Shown: piece by piece, positions 20,404 to 29,412 of the stretch
Layout: each line of letters begins with the position of its first letter
Numbering within the stretch: position 1 is the first letter of the stretch
DNA from: Triparma columacea
Taxonomy: Eukaryota > Sar > Bolidophyceae > Parmales > Triparmaceae
Direction of reading: 5' to 3'
Assembly: GCA_030267965.1 (NCBI GenBank)
Contig: BRYA01000300.1
Location: forward strand, 37,976-101,975
DNA length: 64,000 nt
Translations under genes and position numbers: made by a program
The notes under the pieces: generated by a model
Told to the model about the DNA's origin: nothing
The model's input: the letters and a program-made list of their open reading frames with translations, nothing else
Database searches by the model: none

Positions 20404-21324
20404 ATGCCCAAATCAGCAGTATACTCTGGCGAGAGCTTCTTTTTAGATCGTGGGCGCGCCCTTGAACTCACAGAGGTGACTTTTGCAAAGGGAGTGACGA
20501 CGATTGGCAAGCGCGCCTTCTGCGGATGCTCCTCCCTCAGGGCCATTTCAATCCCGGAAGGAGTTACGGAGATTAGCAATTGCGCCTTCCAGCATTGCTC
20601 CTCCCTCGCAGCCATCACCATCCCGGACTCTGTGACGACGATTGGATACTGGGCCTTTGCAGGATGCTCCTCCCTCGCAGCCATCACAATCCCGGACGGA
20701 GTGACGACAATTGGCGAGGGCGCCTTCAATTGGTGCTCCTCCCTCACGGCCATCACAATCCCGGACGGAGTGACATACATTAGCGAACACGCCTTCTTCT
20801 GCTGCTCCTCCCTTGCAGCCATTACAATCCCGGACACTGTGACGTCGATTGGGGTAAGAACCTTCGCAAGATGCGAATCCCTCACAGCCATCACCATCCC
20901 GGACGGAGTGACAACGCTTGGCGTTGAAGCCTTCTTCGGATGCTCCTCGCTCACGGCCATCACCATCTCGGACAGAGTGACGTCGATTGGCGTCGGCGGC
21001 TTCGGTGAATGCTCCTCCCTCACGAAACTCATTCTATCTCCTGCTGTCTCCATCGGTGAAGACTGCTTCTCAGACTGCACTGCCCTAATCTCTGCCGCTG
21101 CCGATCAAAATATGCCGACTGTTGAGGACCTCCTCCATTACAGGTGGCACCGCAATGTCGCTTTGATCGAACGCGTCAACGCTCTGCTGTGCCTCAAGAC
21201 ACTCTTTACGGACCAAGAAAAGGGGAAGCCACTGGACGGAGGTGAAGCGCAAACACTTGGGGTAACTGCGACACGCAAGAGGCTCCCGAAGGTTATGTGG
21301 AGAGTTATTCTGGAATTTCTGTAA
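20404..21324 (+). CDS. BspA-like leucine-rich repeat protein, copy 1
   Basis: A single-exon gene of 306 aa starting MPKSAVYSGES. It has eight 23-residue units of the LRR_5/BspA type, consensus CSSLTAITIPDGVTTIGEGAF, plus a terminal half unit (LILSPAVSIGEDCF). The repeats end in a conserved tail of about 90 residues with the sequence order ADQNMPTVEDLLHYRWHRN, a helical VNALLCLKTLF and the closing RLPKVMWRVILEFL. There is no signal peptide, so an intracellular location is likely, unlike the bacterial surface BspA. Such genes form large families in several stramenopiles. The function is unknown; a binding scaffold is a reasonable guess. Two paralogues lie at 21793-22347 and 23806-25149. Confidence 0.9.
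   Translation: MPKSAVYSGESFFLDRGRALELTEVTFAKGVTTIGKRAFCGCSSLRAISIPEGVTEISNCAFQHCSSLAAITIPDSVTTIGYWAFAGCSSLAAITIPDGVTTIGEGAFNWCSSLTAITIPDGVTYISEHAFFCCSSLAAITIPDTVTSIGVRTFARCESLTAITIPDGVTTLGVEAFFGCSSLTAITISDRVTSIGVGGFGECSSLTKLILSPAVSIGEDCFSDCTALISAAADQNMPTVEDLLHYRWHRNVALIERVNALLCLKTLFTDQEKGKPLDGGEAQTLGVTATRKRLPKVMWRVILEFL
20470..21030 (+). repeat. 69-bp coding tandem repeats (LRR units) in copy 1
   Basis: Eight 69-bp units encode 23-residue LRRs. Repeats are near-identical around CTCCTCCCTC and ATCACAATCCCGGAC and differ mainly at the codons after GTGACG and around the ACC GCC TTC position. Their uniformity suggests ongoing unequal exchange. Confidence 0.85.
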
Positions 21325-21792
21325 CTCTAAAATCAATGTTGAACAATGTAGGCAAGAAAAGCGTAATAGTCTTTAGCTCTTTTCAGAAGCGACATGCTCA
21401 TGCTGCTCCCTGAGCTATTTTACAGCCATTCTATCTCTTACAAGTAGAGAAAAAATGAGGAAAATAAATGAGGAAAACCGAGGAAACGAAGCTGAAATTA
21501 GGCTTGGTGGGAGATTTGGGCAGAATTTGGCAAGAAAACTGTATTATACACTTTAGCTACGTTTCACAACCAACCTAACTCTTCACAATACCAACAACAA
21601 TACTACTACCTACACCATATCCAAATACATCACAGGATTTAGCTAAAATTTGGTCCCAACAAAACTACATCGCCCAATCCCTAACTTTCAATCTCCTCCT
21701 CTCCATCTAAACATTCACGCCATACCCTAACTCAAGCGCTGTCAGGACACTTTCTTTCATCCTTCCCAAATCCTTCCCAAATCCTTCCCAAA
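21325..21792. promoter_or_regulatory. Intergenic region with duplicated LRR-gene promoter
   Basis: About 470 AT-rich bp. The first 15 bases after the stop of copy 1 equal those after copy 2. From about 21500 to 21745 the region is a diverged copy of the sequence upstream of copy 1: GATTTAGCTAAAATTTGGTC at 21636-21655, CTCCTCTCCATCTAAACATT near 21698 and CACGCCATACCCTAAC at 21717-21732, then AAGCGCTGTC. Just before the start codon the string AATCCTTCCC is repeated twice. No other gene is seen. Confidence 0.7.
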
Positions 21793-22347
21793 ATGCCCAA
21801 ATCAGCAGTATACTCTGGCAAAGAGAGATTCTCAGGAGATCATGAGCTCACAGAGGTGACTTTTGCAAAGGGAGTGACGTCGATTGGCACTATGGCCTTC
21901 CTCGGATGCTCCTCCCTCACGGCCATTACCATCCCAGATGGAGTGACGACGATTGGCGAATATGCCTTCAGAGGATGCTCCTCCCTCACGGCCATCACCA
22001 TCCCGGACGGAGTGACAAAGATTCGCGAAGGCGCCTTCAGAAATTGCGTAGCCCTGACGAGACTCAGTTTATCTCCTGCCGTCTCCATCGGTTTCGACTG
22101 CTTCGCAAACTGCACTGCCCTAATCTCAGCCTCTGCCGATCAAAATATGTCGACTGTCAAGGACCTCCTCAATTCTAGGTGGCACCGCATACTTGAACGC
22201 GTCACCGTTCTGACCTGCCTCAAGACACTCTTTACGGACCAAGATAACCCTAACCCCAACGGAGGTGAAGCGCAAACACTTGGGGTAACTGCGACACGCA
22301 AGAGGCTCCCGAAGGTTATGTGGAGAGTTATTCTGGAATTTCTGTAA
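21793..22347 (+). CDS. BspA-like leucine-rich repeat protein, copy 2 (short)
   Basis: 184 aa in one exon, starting MPKSAVYSGKERF. It is the same protein type as copy 1 but with only three full 23-residue LRR units before the terminal half unit (LSLSPAVSIGFDCF) and the conserved tail ending RLPKVMWRVILEFL. The last 90 or so coding bases and the first 3'UTR bases are identical to those of copy 1 (compare 21238-21332 with 22261-22355), so this is a recent duplication or gene conversion. The reading frame is intact and there is no sign of decay. The small repeat number may reflect loss by unequal exchange. Confidence 0.87.
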   Translation: MPKSAVYSGKERFSGDHELTEVTFAKGVTSIGTMAFLGCSSLTAITIPDGVTTIGEYAFRGCSSLTAITIPDGVTKIREGAFRNCVALTRLSLSPAVSIGFDCFANCTALISASADQNMSTVKDLLNSRWHRILERVTVLTCLKTLFTDQDNPNPNGGEAQTLGVTATRKRLPKVMWRVILEFL

Positions 22348-22648
22348 CTCTAAAATCACTTGCCGAAAGCAACCGTTGTATTTGTACCGATAATTATAAA
22401 AAAGTTACGACGACACGTCTGCAACAACCTTGAAAATAGTCCTTCAAAGCTCATCATTGGTTCCACAAATAAAAACTTCTTTTTTCTTCATACTTATTAG
22501 TTCCAAGTATTACAACGTGTGTATTGATAGTAGTTGTTTGTAGGCGTTTATAGTTGTTTGTAGGTGTATATTATCCCCATATTATCCCACATATCCAGCT
22601 ATAGGGGTATATACACACATTATTCCACTCTACATCTTCAGGTCATCG
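22348..22648. other. AT-rich intergenic region before the NFACT-R gene
   Basis: About 300 bp, strongly AT-rich, with a near-duplicate GTAGTTGTTTGTAGGCGTTTATAGTTGTTTGTAGGTGT stretch (22528-22566; a 20-bp unit present twice). No open frame of note. It probably holds the NFACT-R promoter. Confidence 0.45.
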
Positions 22649-23671
22649 ATGAAAAGGTCCACAAATATCTGCAAATTGACCTCAATATCCCTCATACTTG
22701 TATTATATATAACAATGTTTAAGAATGTGATATCACTCTATCCAAGAAATATCGTTAAAATAAGAGGAATTAATGGAGGGACAAATAGAGGAACTATTGG
22801 CACACTCATCAACCCACATTTGAGCCCATTTATGAATCCAATCGTAGACACTAAACATTCATACATACATACACAATGGCACAAACAATGGAATTATAAT
22901 AAAGCACTTTTCTGCACCTCATCCTCCTCTTCAGACTCCTCTTCTTCTTCCTCCTCCTCCTCCTTAGACCTGAAAGGTCTCCTTACTGAGGTTCAAAAGA
23001 ACATCGACCGTTCCACCCGCAAGCTCGCAAAGAAGACCCAGAAGGACTCCACCTCCCCCTCCATCACTCTCCTCCGTACCCGTCTCCAAAGCCTCAACGT
23101 CCTATCCTCCCTTCTAGCCTCTCAAAAAACAAACCCTTCAGAGGATAACCTTATGGAGATTACATCACTAGCTGAATCACTATCTATATCAGACACCCCC
23201 CCACCCCCCCAACCTAGGGGTCCTAAAAAAGTAAAAGGTCCAAAAACAACCTCCCCCCGTTTACCTTACAAGTCTTACAAATCCCTCGACTCCACTATAA
23301 TCCTCGTCGGTCGTACAGCCTCAGATAACGATCTGTTAAGTACGAGTGAAGAGTATGGGGATAATAGTGATATTTGGATGCACGCATCCGGTTGCGCAGG
23401 TAGTCACGTAGTAGTAAAATCCTCTGACCCAGACACTGATACAGTATTAGATGCAGCGGTTCTAGCTGCTAGAGAGAGTAAAGATGGTGGGAAGGGGAAG
23501 AATGTTATTAAGGTTACGGTTACTAAGTGGGGGAATGTGGTTAAAACGATTGGGAGTAAAGCTGGGATGGTGGTTATTAAAGGGGATGTGAGAACTGTTA
23601 GGGTGGATATGAAGAAAGAAAAAGGGAGATTGGAGAGACTTGATATGAGTGAGGACACAAGAGCGGAATGA
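22649..23671 (+). CDS. NFACT-R (DUF814) domain protein, probably plastid-targeted
   Basis: 340 aa, single exon, start ATG 22649. Residues about 9-32 are hydrophobic (SISLILVLYITMF), suggesting a signal peptide at the head of a bipartite plastid leader. A Ser-run linker and a coiled coil (about 100-170) follow. The C-terminal 120 residues form an NFACT-R domain: IILVGRTASDNDLLS, then DIWMHASGCAGSHVVVK, then an alpha segment AAVLAARESK and VTVTKWGNVVKTIGSKAGMV. In full NFACT proteins (Rqc2/RqcH/FbpA type) this domain binds RNA or tRNA and acts in ribosome quality control. Here the NFACT-N part and HhH domain are missing, so it is a stand-alone R domain like those of some plastid and bacterial proteins. 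The plastid location is inferred. Confidence 0.82.
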   Translation: MKRSTNICKLTSISLILVLYITMFKNVISLYPRNIVKIRGINGGTNRGTIGTLINPHLSPFMNPIVDTKHSYIHTQWHKQWNYNKALFCTSSSSSDSSSSSSSSSLDLKGLLTEVQKNIDRSTRKLAKKTQKDSTSPSITLLRTRLQSLNVLSSLLASQKTNPSEDNLMEITSLAESLSISDTPPPPQPRGPKKVKGPKTTSPRLPYKSYKSLDSTIILVGRTASDNDLLSTSEEYGDNSDIWMHASGCAGSHVVVKSSDPDTDTVLDAAVLAARESKDGGKGKNVIKVTVTKWGNVVKTIGSKAGMVVIKGDVRTVRVDMKKEKGRLERLDMSEDTRAE

Positions 23672-23805
23672 TTACACAGGGAGATGAAAACAAGTGAACG
23701 TGTCAGTCACACTAATAAAATGGTTCGTGGTTTTTGGACGACTCCAAAAAAAGAACGTAAATATTCGGACCCTTTTGCATACCGTTAAACAGTGACGTTT
23801 AGAGA

Positions 23806-25149
23806 TTACAGAAACTCCATAATTACTCTCCACAAAACTTTCGGGATCCTGTCACGTGCCTCAGTCCTCTTTAGCGGGGCTTCAACTCCGTCCATTTGCT
23901 TCAGACTATCCGGTCCAATGGGGTGATTCTCCACGTGATCCCAGGTTCCTTTGAGGCACAGTAGAGCGGTGACGCGTTCGATCACAGCGACATTGCGGTG
24001 CCACCTGTAATGGAGAAGGTCCGAGACAGTCGGCATGTTTCTATCAGCAGCGGCAGCGATTAGGGCGGTGCAGTCCATGAAGCAGTTTCCACCGATGGAC
24101 ACGGCAGGAGATAGAGTGAGTTTCGTCAGGGCTACGCAATCTCTGAAGGCTTCATCGCCGATCATCATCACTGAGTTCGGGATGGTGATGGCCGTGAGGG
24201 AGGAGCATCCGAAGAAGGCACCCTCAATAATCGTCGTCACACCGTCTGGGATGGTGATGGCCGTGAGGGAGGAGCATAATGCGAAGGCTTCTTGTTCAAT
24301 CGTAGTCACTGAGTCCGGGATGGTGATGGCCATGAGGGAGGAGCAGGAGCAGAAGGCGAAATTGCCAATCGACGTCACGCAGTCCGGGATAGTGATGGCC
24401 GTGAGGGAGGAGCATTCCCTGAAGGTGGCCTCACTAATCGTCGTCACTCCGTCCGGGATGGTGATGCCTGCGAGGGAGGAGCATCCGTCGAAGGCGCATT
24501 CGCCAATTGTTGTCACTCCGTCCGGGATTGTGATGGCCGTGAGAGAAGAGCATTCCATGAAGGCGCCACCGCCAATCGTTGTCACTCCGTCCGGGATGGT
24601 GATGGCTGTGAGGGAGGAGCATCTATAGAAGGTGGCCTCACTAATCGTCGTCACTCCGTCCGGGATGGTGATGGCCGTGAGGGAGGAGCATCTCCCGAAG
24701 GCGTTATCGCCAATCGACGTCACTGAGTCCGGGATGGTGATGGCCGTGAGGGAGGAGCATCCCATGAAGGCGTTGTTGCCAATCATCGTCACTCCGTCCG
24801 GGATGGTGATGGCCGTGAGGGAGGAGCATTCGTAGAAGGCACCCACGCTAATCGTCATCATTCCGTCTGGGATGGTGATGGCCGTGAGGGAGGAGCATCT
24901 CGCGAAGGCGCCCTCGTCAATCATCGTCACTGAGTCCGGGATGGTGATGGCTGTGAGGGAGGAGCAATTTGCAAAGGCGCCCTCGCCAATCGTCGTCACT
25001 GAGTCCGGGATGGTGATGGCTGCGAGGGAGGAGCATCCCCTGAAGGCGCTCTTTCCAATCGTCGTCACTCCCTCTGCAAAAGTCACCTCCGTGAGTTCAT
25101 CGTTGTCCCTGAAGCTCTCTACCCCAGAGTACACTGCTGAGCTGGGCAT
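23806..25149 (-). CDS. BspA-like leucine-rich repeat protein, copy 3 (long)
   Basis: 447 aa, one exon, starting MPSSAVYSGVESF. It has 14 units of the same 23-residue LRR as copies 1 and 2 plus the terminal half unit (LTLSPAVSIGGNCF) and the family tail, ending RIPKVLWRVIMEFL. The tail holds an insertion (WDHVENHPIGPDSLKQM) relative to the others, so it is the most diverged copy. It points toward copies 1 and 2 with the NFACT-R gene in between: an inverted paralogue. Function unknown. Confidence 0.9.
   Translation of the reverse strand: MPSSAVYSGVESFRDNDELTEVTFAEGVTTIGKSAFRGCSSLAAITIPDSVTTIGEGAFANCSSLTAITIPDSVTMIDEGAFARCSSLTAITIPDGMMTISVGAFYECSSLTAITIPDGVTMIGNNAFMGCSSLTAITIPDSVTSIGDNAFGRCSSLTAITIPDGVTTISEATFYRCSSLTAITIPDGVTTIGGGAFMECSSLTAITIPDGVTTIGECAFDGCSSLAGITIPDGVTTISEATFRECSSLTAITIPDCVTSIGNFAFCSCSSLMAITIPDSVTTIEQEAFALCSSLTAITIPDGVTTIIEGAFFGCSSLTAITIPNSVMMIGDEAFRDCVALTKLTLSPAVSIGGNCFMDCTALIAAAADRNMPTVSDLLHYRWHRNVAVIERVTALLCLKGTWDHVENHPIGPDSLKQMDGVEAPLKRTEARDRIPKVLWRVIMEFL
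24125..25075 (-). repeat. 69-bp coding tandem repeats (LRR units) in copy 3
   Basis: Fourteen 69-bp units in the minus-strand gene. The plus strand shows GGGATGGTGATGGCCGTGAG at a 69-bp period. Variation is concentrated at the codon pair after the conserved GCG/TTC positions and at GTCACTGAGTCC versus GTCACTCCGTCC. Confidence 0.85.
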
Positions 25150-25520
25150 CTCGGGGAGGATGAAAGTGGTAGTACTGATAGCGCTCGAGCTAAGATATGG
25201 CGTGAATGTTTAGATGGAGAGGAGGAGATTGAAAGTTAGGAATTCGGCGATGTAGTTTTGTTGGGGACCAAATTTGAGCTAAACCTATAATGTGTTTGGA
25301 TATGATGTAGGTAGTAGAATCGTTGTTTGTATTGTGAAGAGTTTGGTCGGTTGTAAAAGTATCTAATGCCTAAAATACAGGTACAATACAGCTTTTTTGC
25401 CAATGATGCCCAAAATCTCCCACAAAAACAACAAAACAACAAACCCAAATAAAAACACAAAACAAACCTTCCGAAATTTAAGCACAACATACTATCCCTA
25501 TACCAATAAGAAGAGAGTTC
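25150..25520. promoter_or_regulatory. Divergent promoter region: LRR copy 3 (minus) and zinc-finger gene (plus)
   Basis: The half next to LRR copy 3 (about 25170-25350), read on the minus strand, repeats the upstream elements of the other copies: AGCGCTATCAG, CACGCCATAT, CTCCTCTCCATCTAAACATT and TTTAGCTCAAATTTGGTCC. The promoter was therefore duplicated together with the gene. The half next to the zinc-finger gene is A-rich. Confidence 0.65.
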
Positions 25521-26636
25521 ATGTCGACAGTGCCGGCGCATTGTCTAGATTTCAGTCAGTCGCAGGATAATACACGCCCGCCTAGTGTCACCAAAGTAGA
25601 AGGATGCAAGGTGGAAGAAGTTGGATCTGCGGACCCTGGTATCCTTCCTGAGTTTCAAGGAGGGAATAAGAGTGAATCGACAGCAGGTGGCGTCGGAGGA
25701 TCGGGAAGCGAGGTATTTGTTAAAGAGGAGGATGTGGTACAGCATGAATTGCTTGTATGCCAACCATGTGATGAGGATGAGGATGTTGTTGCTGAAAGGA
25801 AGACTAACAGCAGGAGCGACGATGAATCTTGGGATGGTGATGGTAATGGCGAAGAAGACTATGACGAGGACGATGACTCTTGGGATAGTGATGGTAATGG
25901 TGGTGAAAATGATGATGATGAATATGAGCCTGCTGGGTATGAAAAGAAGTCTCAGTACGGTATTAGCACAAAATGGTATACATGCCCGCAAGAAGGATGT
26001 GAATATAAGGCGAAGGATAGAAGCACCGTCAAGACACACCTTGCTTGTATTCACAATATTGGCGTAACCTGGCATACATGCCCACAAGAAGGGTGTGAAT
26101 ATAAGGCGAAGATAGGAGCCCACATCAAGCATCACCTTGCTAATATACATGATATTGGCGTAACTTGGCATACATGCCCGCAAGAGGGTTGTGAATATAA
26201 GGCGAAGCGGAGAAGCGAAATCAAGCGCCACCTTGCTCATATTCACGATATTGGCGTAACGTGGCATACATGCCCGCAAGAAGGGTGTGAATATAAGGCG
26301 AAGCAGAGAAACAGTATCAAGTTACACCTTGCTAATATTCACGATACTGGCGTAACATGGCATACATGCCCGCAAGAAGGGTGTGAATATAAGACGAAGC
26401 GAAGAGGTATTCTCAAGGCCCACCTTGCTCGTGTTCACAATATTGGCGTCAGGTGGCATGCATGCCTGCAAGATGGGTGTGAATATAAGGCGAGGAGGAG
26501 AGACAAAATCAAGTTACATCTTGCTAATGTTCACGATATTGGCGTAACATGGCATGCATGCCCGCAAGAGGGGTGTGATTATAAGGCGAAGCAAAGAGGC
26601 AACCTCAAGAGACACATTTCTAGGCTTCACGTATAA
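25521..26636 (+). CDS. Seven-finger C2H2 zinc-finger protein
   Basis: 371 aa, one exon, start ATG 25521. The first 150 residues are acidic, including a repeated DDESWDGDGNGEE / DDDSWDSDGNGGE segment and a DDDEYEPAGYE run. From about residue 150 there are seven fingers in a 32-residue period, each of form WHTCPQEGCEYKAK, basic residues, HLA-x-IH. The spacing is Cys-x4-Cys-x12-His-x4-His. The linker is HDIGVT rather than the TGEKP of animal factors. Fingers differ mostly at five to six positions before the first His, where DNA-contacting residues of classical fingers lie. It could bind nucleic acid, with the acidic part acting in transcription; both are inferred. Confidence 0.85.
   Translation: MSTVPAHCLDFSQSQDNTRPPSVTKVEGCKVEEVGSADPGILPEFQGGNKSESTAGGVGGSGSEVFVKEEDVVQHELLVCQPCDEDEDVVAERKTNSRSDDESWDGDGNGEEDYDEDDDSWDSDGNGGENDDDEYEPAGYEKKSQYGISTKWYTCPQEGCEYKAKDRSTVKTHLACIHNIGVTWHTCPQEGCEYKAKIGAHIKHHLANIHDIGVTWHTCPQEGCEYKAKRRSEIKRHLAHIHDIGVTWHTCPQEGCEYKAKQRNSIKLHLANIHDTGVTWHTCPQEGCEYKTKRRGILKAHLARVHNIGVRWHACLQDGCEYKARRRDKIKLHLANVHDIGVTWHACPQEGCDYKAKQRGNLKRHISRLHV
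25966..26633 (+). repeat. 96-bp coding tandem repeats (zinc-finger units)
   Basis: Seven units of 96 bp, each starting around TGGCATACATGCCCGCAAGA. Conserved Cys and scaffold codons are almost identical at the DNA level; the variable part is the 15-18 bases before the first His codon. Confidence 0.85.
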
Positions 26637-26738
26637 GTTGATTCATCTTAAGCAGAGTTGAAGCATCTAAACCTTCTTTTATTGTTGCAACATAATAAAG
26701 CACATTGCCTCTTCACTTCAGCCCACGCCCTCCCTTTT

Positions 26739-29255
26739 TCACTTTGCCGACTTCATCATCCCCCTCATTCTCTCCCTCTCAACCATATTCCTAACCCCGC
26801 TAATCCTACCCCTCCCCTCCTCCATTTCCCTCTCCCATCTTCTCCCCGGTCTCCCCTTACTCCACTTCTCAGAACTTGTTCTAACCCTCTGCGTATCGTA
26901 GAACCCACCCCTGAACATTTTAGCAGATGCCAGATCACCGGAGTCAAGTCTATGTATGAACCTGCTAGCCGAGACCTTGAATTCCCCCTCCCCTCTTGCC
27001 CTGCGCTTATCAGGTCCTCCTCCAAATATCCTCCCTCCCCCCCCCTCCCTTCTCTCAGCTTCATCTTCGTCCCCCCCCCTCCCCTCCCCCTCTTCCCCCC
27101 TCCCAACTCTATCCCTTACAACAATATATCCATCCTCAATCCTCCCCTTCCTAACCGCCCTCTTATACCCCGCCACCCCTTTCCAAGGTTTAGCGTTCGC
27201 CGTAAGTTTCGTCGTAACCACACCCGTCGATCCCGTGAGGCTCAAGTCACTCCCTACGCTCGGACTTTTCAAGGACCTCTGTCCGACGGAACCGCCGCCA
27301 GTTTCCTCCCCCCCGCTAACCAAGGAACTCGATACCATGTCCATGCCCTTTATTACCGCCTTAACACCCTCCCCCTCCCCCTCCCCCCCCCCGATCCCCA
27401 GTTTCTCCGCGTACTCTCTCCCTAGCATAGCCATGCCCTTCCCCGTGGATGAAACCATGCTCTCGTAGCTCCCCGCCCTAGACCTTGCCCCACTAACATT
27501 GAATTGATGATTACCAAAAAAAGTACCCTCAACGAGCCCTGAAGTAGGAGAGAGAGACCCTACTGGAGAACCTTCTAAACCTAACACCTCCCCCCTTCCC
27601 TCCCCTCCCCCCCCCCTCCTTACGCCTCTACCCTTAAAGTTCTCAGCAAAGTACCTCATCATTTCCCTCCTCCCCCCATAATATTCATCCGCCCATAAGT
27701 CCGCAGCGTCATGCATTAACAAAAAAAACCTAAAGAACCCCACCCTACCTCCCACTCCACCAGAGTCTGTAACCCACTCGGCTGCGAGGGATGGTAATGC
27801 TAACCCAAGGTATGAAGATGTATGTTTCTTGGACCCGCCAGAACCTGAGAATTTGGATGTATCAACGCTCCTAAAACCACCGTCTGAGCCTTGAGATTTA
27901 CTCCTCCTACTGCTTCCTCCCCATGTAACTTCTAACTTGTTAATGTTAGCAGAAACCTTAACAGTTGCACCGTCCTTACCCATCATAACCCATGATTCAC
28001 TTGCATAACCCCCCCGATGTTTACTACTCCCAGCTTGTATGTTAGTTTCATGAATTTTAGTATATTCACCGTACTTCCCTTCCCTCCCTAGTACAAGTGT
28101 AACATCCGCCCCTTCCACTCCCTCCATTGCGTTCGACGACACCTTGACAACACTTTTACCCTTCCTATCGAAAACAGCTTCCGTAGAGTTGTTAGTATTT
28201 TTGAATTTCCTCGCCCTCCAATCCGCGATTTGTATACCATGTACATACAAACGGAGGGAACATAAGTATGGTGATTTAGGTAGTGTAGATGTATCTAAAC
28301 CACGTATGGTTGTAATGGAGATTGATAATGTTATTGACGTTGTTTTGGAGGATGATGAAGGGGGGGAAAGTTGGGGGGAAGTTGGAGGAGGTAGGGATGT
28401 TTGAAGGACAGAGGAATTTGATAATATTGTTAGGGAATCAAACATGAAGGACTTGAACTGAAAGGAGGGGGGGGGGGAAGGGGGGGGGGGGAGTCAGTGT
28501 TTGAGGTTTTATATTTTTTATGGCTTGGTCTTTTTTTGAAACACAAACACAAGGGAACACAGGAATCCCATGCCCTCCCTCCCTCCCCCTCCCTCCCCCC
28601 CCAACCTTGCTCGAGTTATTTTTATGTAATATGATTAAGTTCTTTCTCCCTCTCTCACCTCCATAAAGTCCGACTTCTCCATTTCGTATCCCCCCTCCCA
28701 ATTTTCCCCCGTAGCCTCCCACCATATTTCCCTAATAGCCTCCAGCATACTTCCGTCGTACCTAACAGCGTCAACTGTAGGTAGAGATGAAGCTTGGTAA
28801 GGTTTTGGCGTATTGGTATGGGGGGGGGGAGAGGGGGTGGTTACAAAACGTGATAAACCTAACCAGAGACTCCTGTCGGTTCCACCTCCGTGGGGGAGGG
28901 ATGAGGACTTCCTGAACCTATCGAACGATGACGCCGATAACCTGGACCTCCTTATTTTAGAGTGGTCGGGCAAGGCAAGGACGGGGTGGTTAGGTAGGTA
29001 GAATTGTGTGGGGGAGGGAGATGGAAGGGGGTGGAAGTTCGCATCGAGGACACCGGGTAGGGGACGGACGAGGCCGTTGAAGAGGGTAAGGTGTAGAGGA
29101 CGGGAAGATGAGGAGGAAGAGGAAGGGACGGGGGAGGTGGGTTGAGGGAATGATAGGGGGGAGAAGAGAGAGAAGGAGGAAGAGGGGGAGGATGAAGGTG
29201 CTGTCAAGGGACGGAGGGTTGGAGTGAAAGGCGGAGCTGGAGTTAACGACGACAT
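26739..29255 (-). CDS. Unrecognised protein with a possible C2-like core
   Basis: Two exons, 29255-28659 and 28457-26739, joined in phase 0 (donor GAG|GTGAGA, acceptor TTTCAG) by a 201-nt intron with long C-runs in sense direction; about 771 aa. The N-terminal exon is Ser/Pro-rich with one ordered block (LHLTLFNGLVRPLPG to FLPNHPVLALPD-like text). The second exon begins with a beta-rich stretch of about 140 residues: SITLSISITTIRGLD, LCSLRLYVHGIQIADW and VVKVSSNAMEGVEGADVTLV. This resembles the strand pattern of a C2 or immunoglobulin-like domain, but I cannot assign it. A middle segment (AAEWVTDSGGVGGRVGFFRFFLLMHDAADLW region) looks ordered. The C-terminus is very basic. There is no signal peptide. 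Function unknown. Confidence 0.62.
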
Positions 29256-29412
29256 CCTGAGAAAATTATGGAACAACTCTCCTAACTGCAAGCAGTCAGA
29301 GCAAAAGTCCCGGAAAATCCTGTTCGCATCCTGGGTTCTTGTTTTTGGGTGACAAGCCCTTCGGGCTCATAACCGTGAACTTTTATCTTCATTAAAAACC
29401 CTCCTGAATCAA

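Noticed and set aside
20364..21080. Long minus-strand frame opposite LRR copy 1
   Set aside because: It is the antisense shadow of the 69-bp repeats; its repeated text (VVTPSGMVMAVREEHP type) has no family support. The same holds for plus-strand frames at 24035-25213 opposite copy 3.
23806..25149. CRISPR-like regular repeats
   Set aside because: The 69-bp period has no unique spacers and is in frame in an LRR coding sequence.
20404..25149. Bacterial or viral transfer of the LRR island
   Set aside because: BspA-type repeats occur in bacteria and viruses, but the eukaryotic tail domain and lack of signal peptide fit a native stramenopile family.
26658..27468. Plus-strand frames opposite the unknown gene
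   Set aside because: Low-complexity Pro/Leu/Ser text without domain; it is antisense to a gene with better codon and splice evidence.
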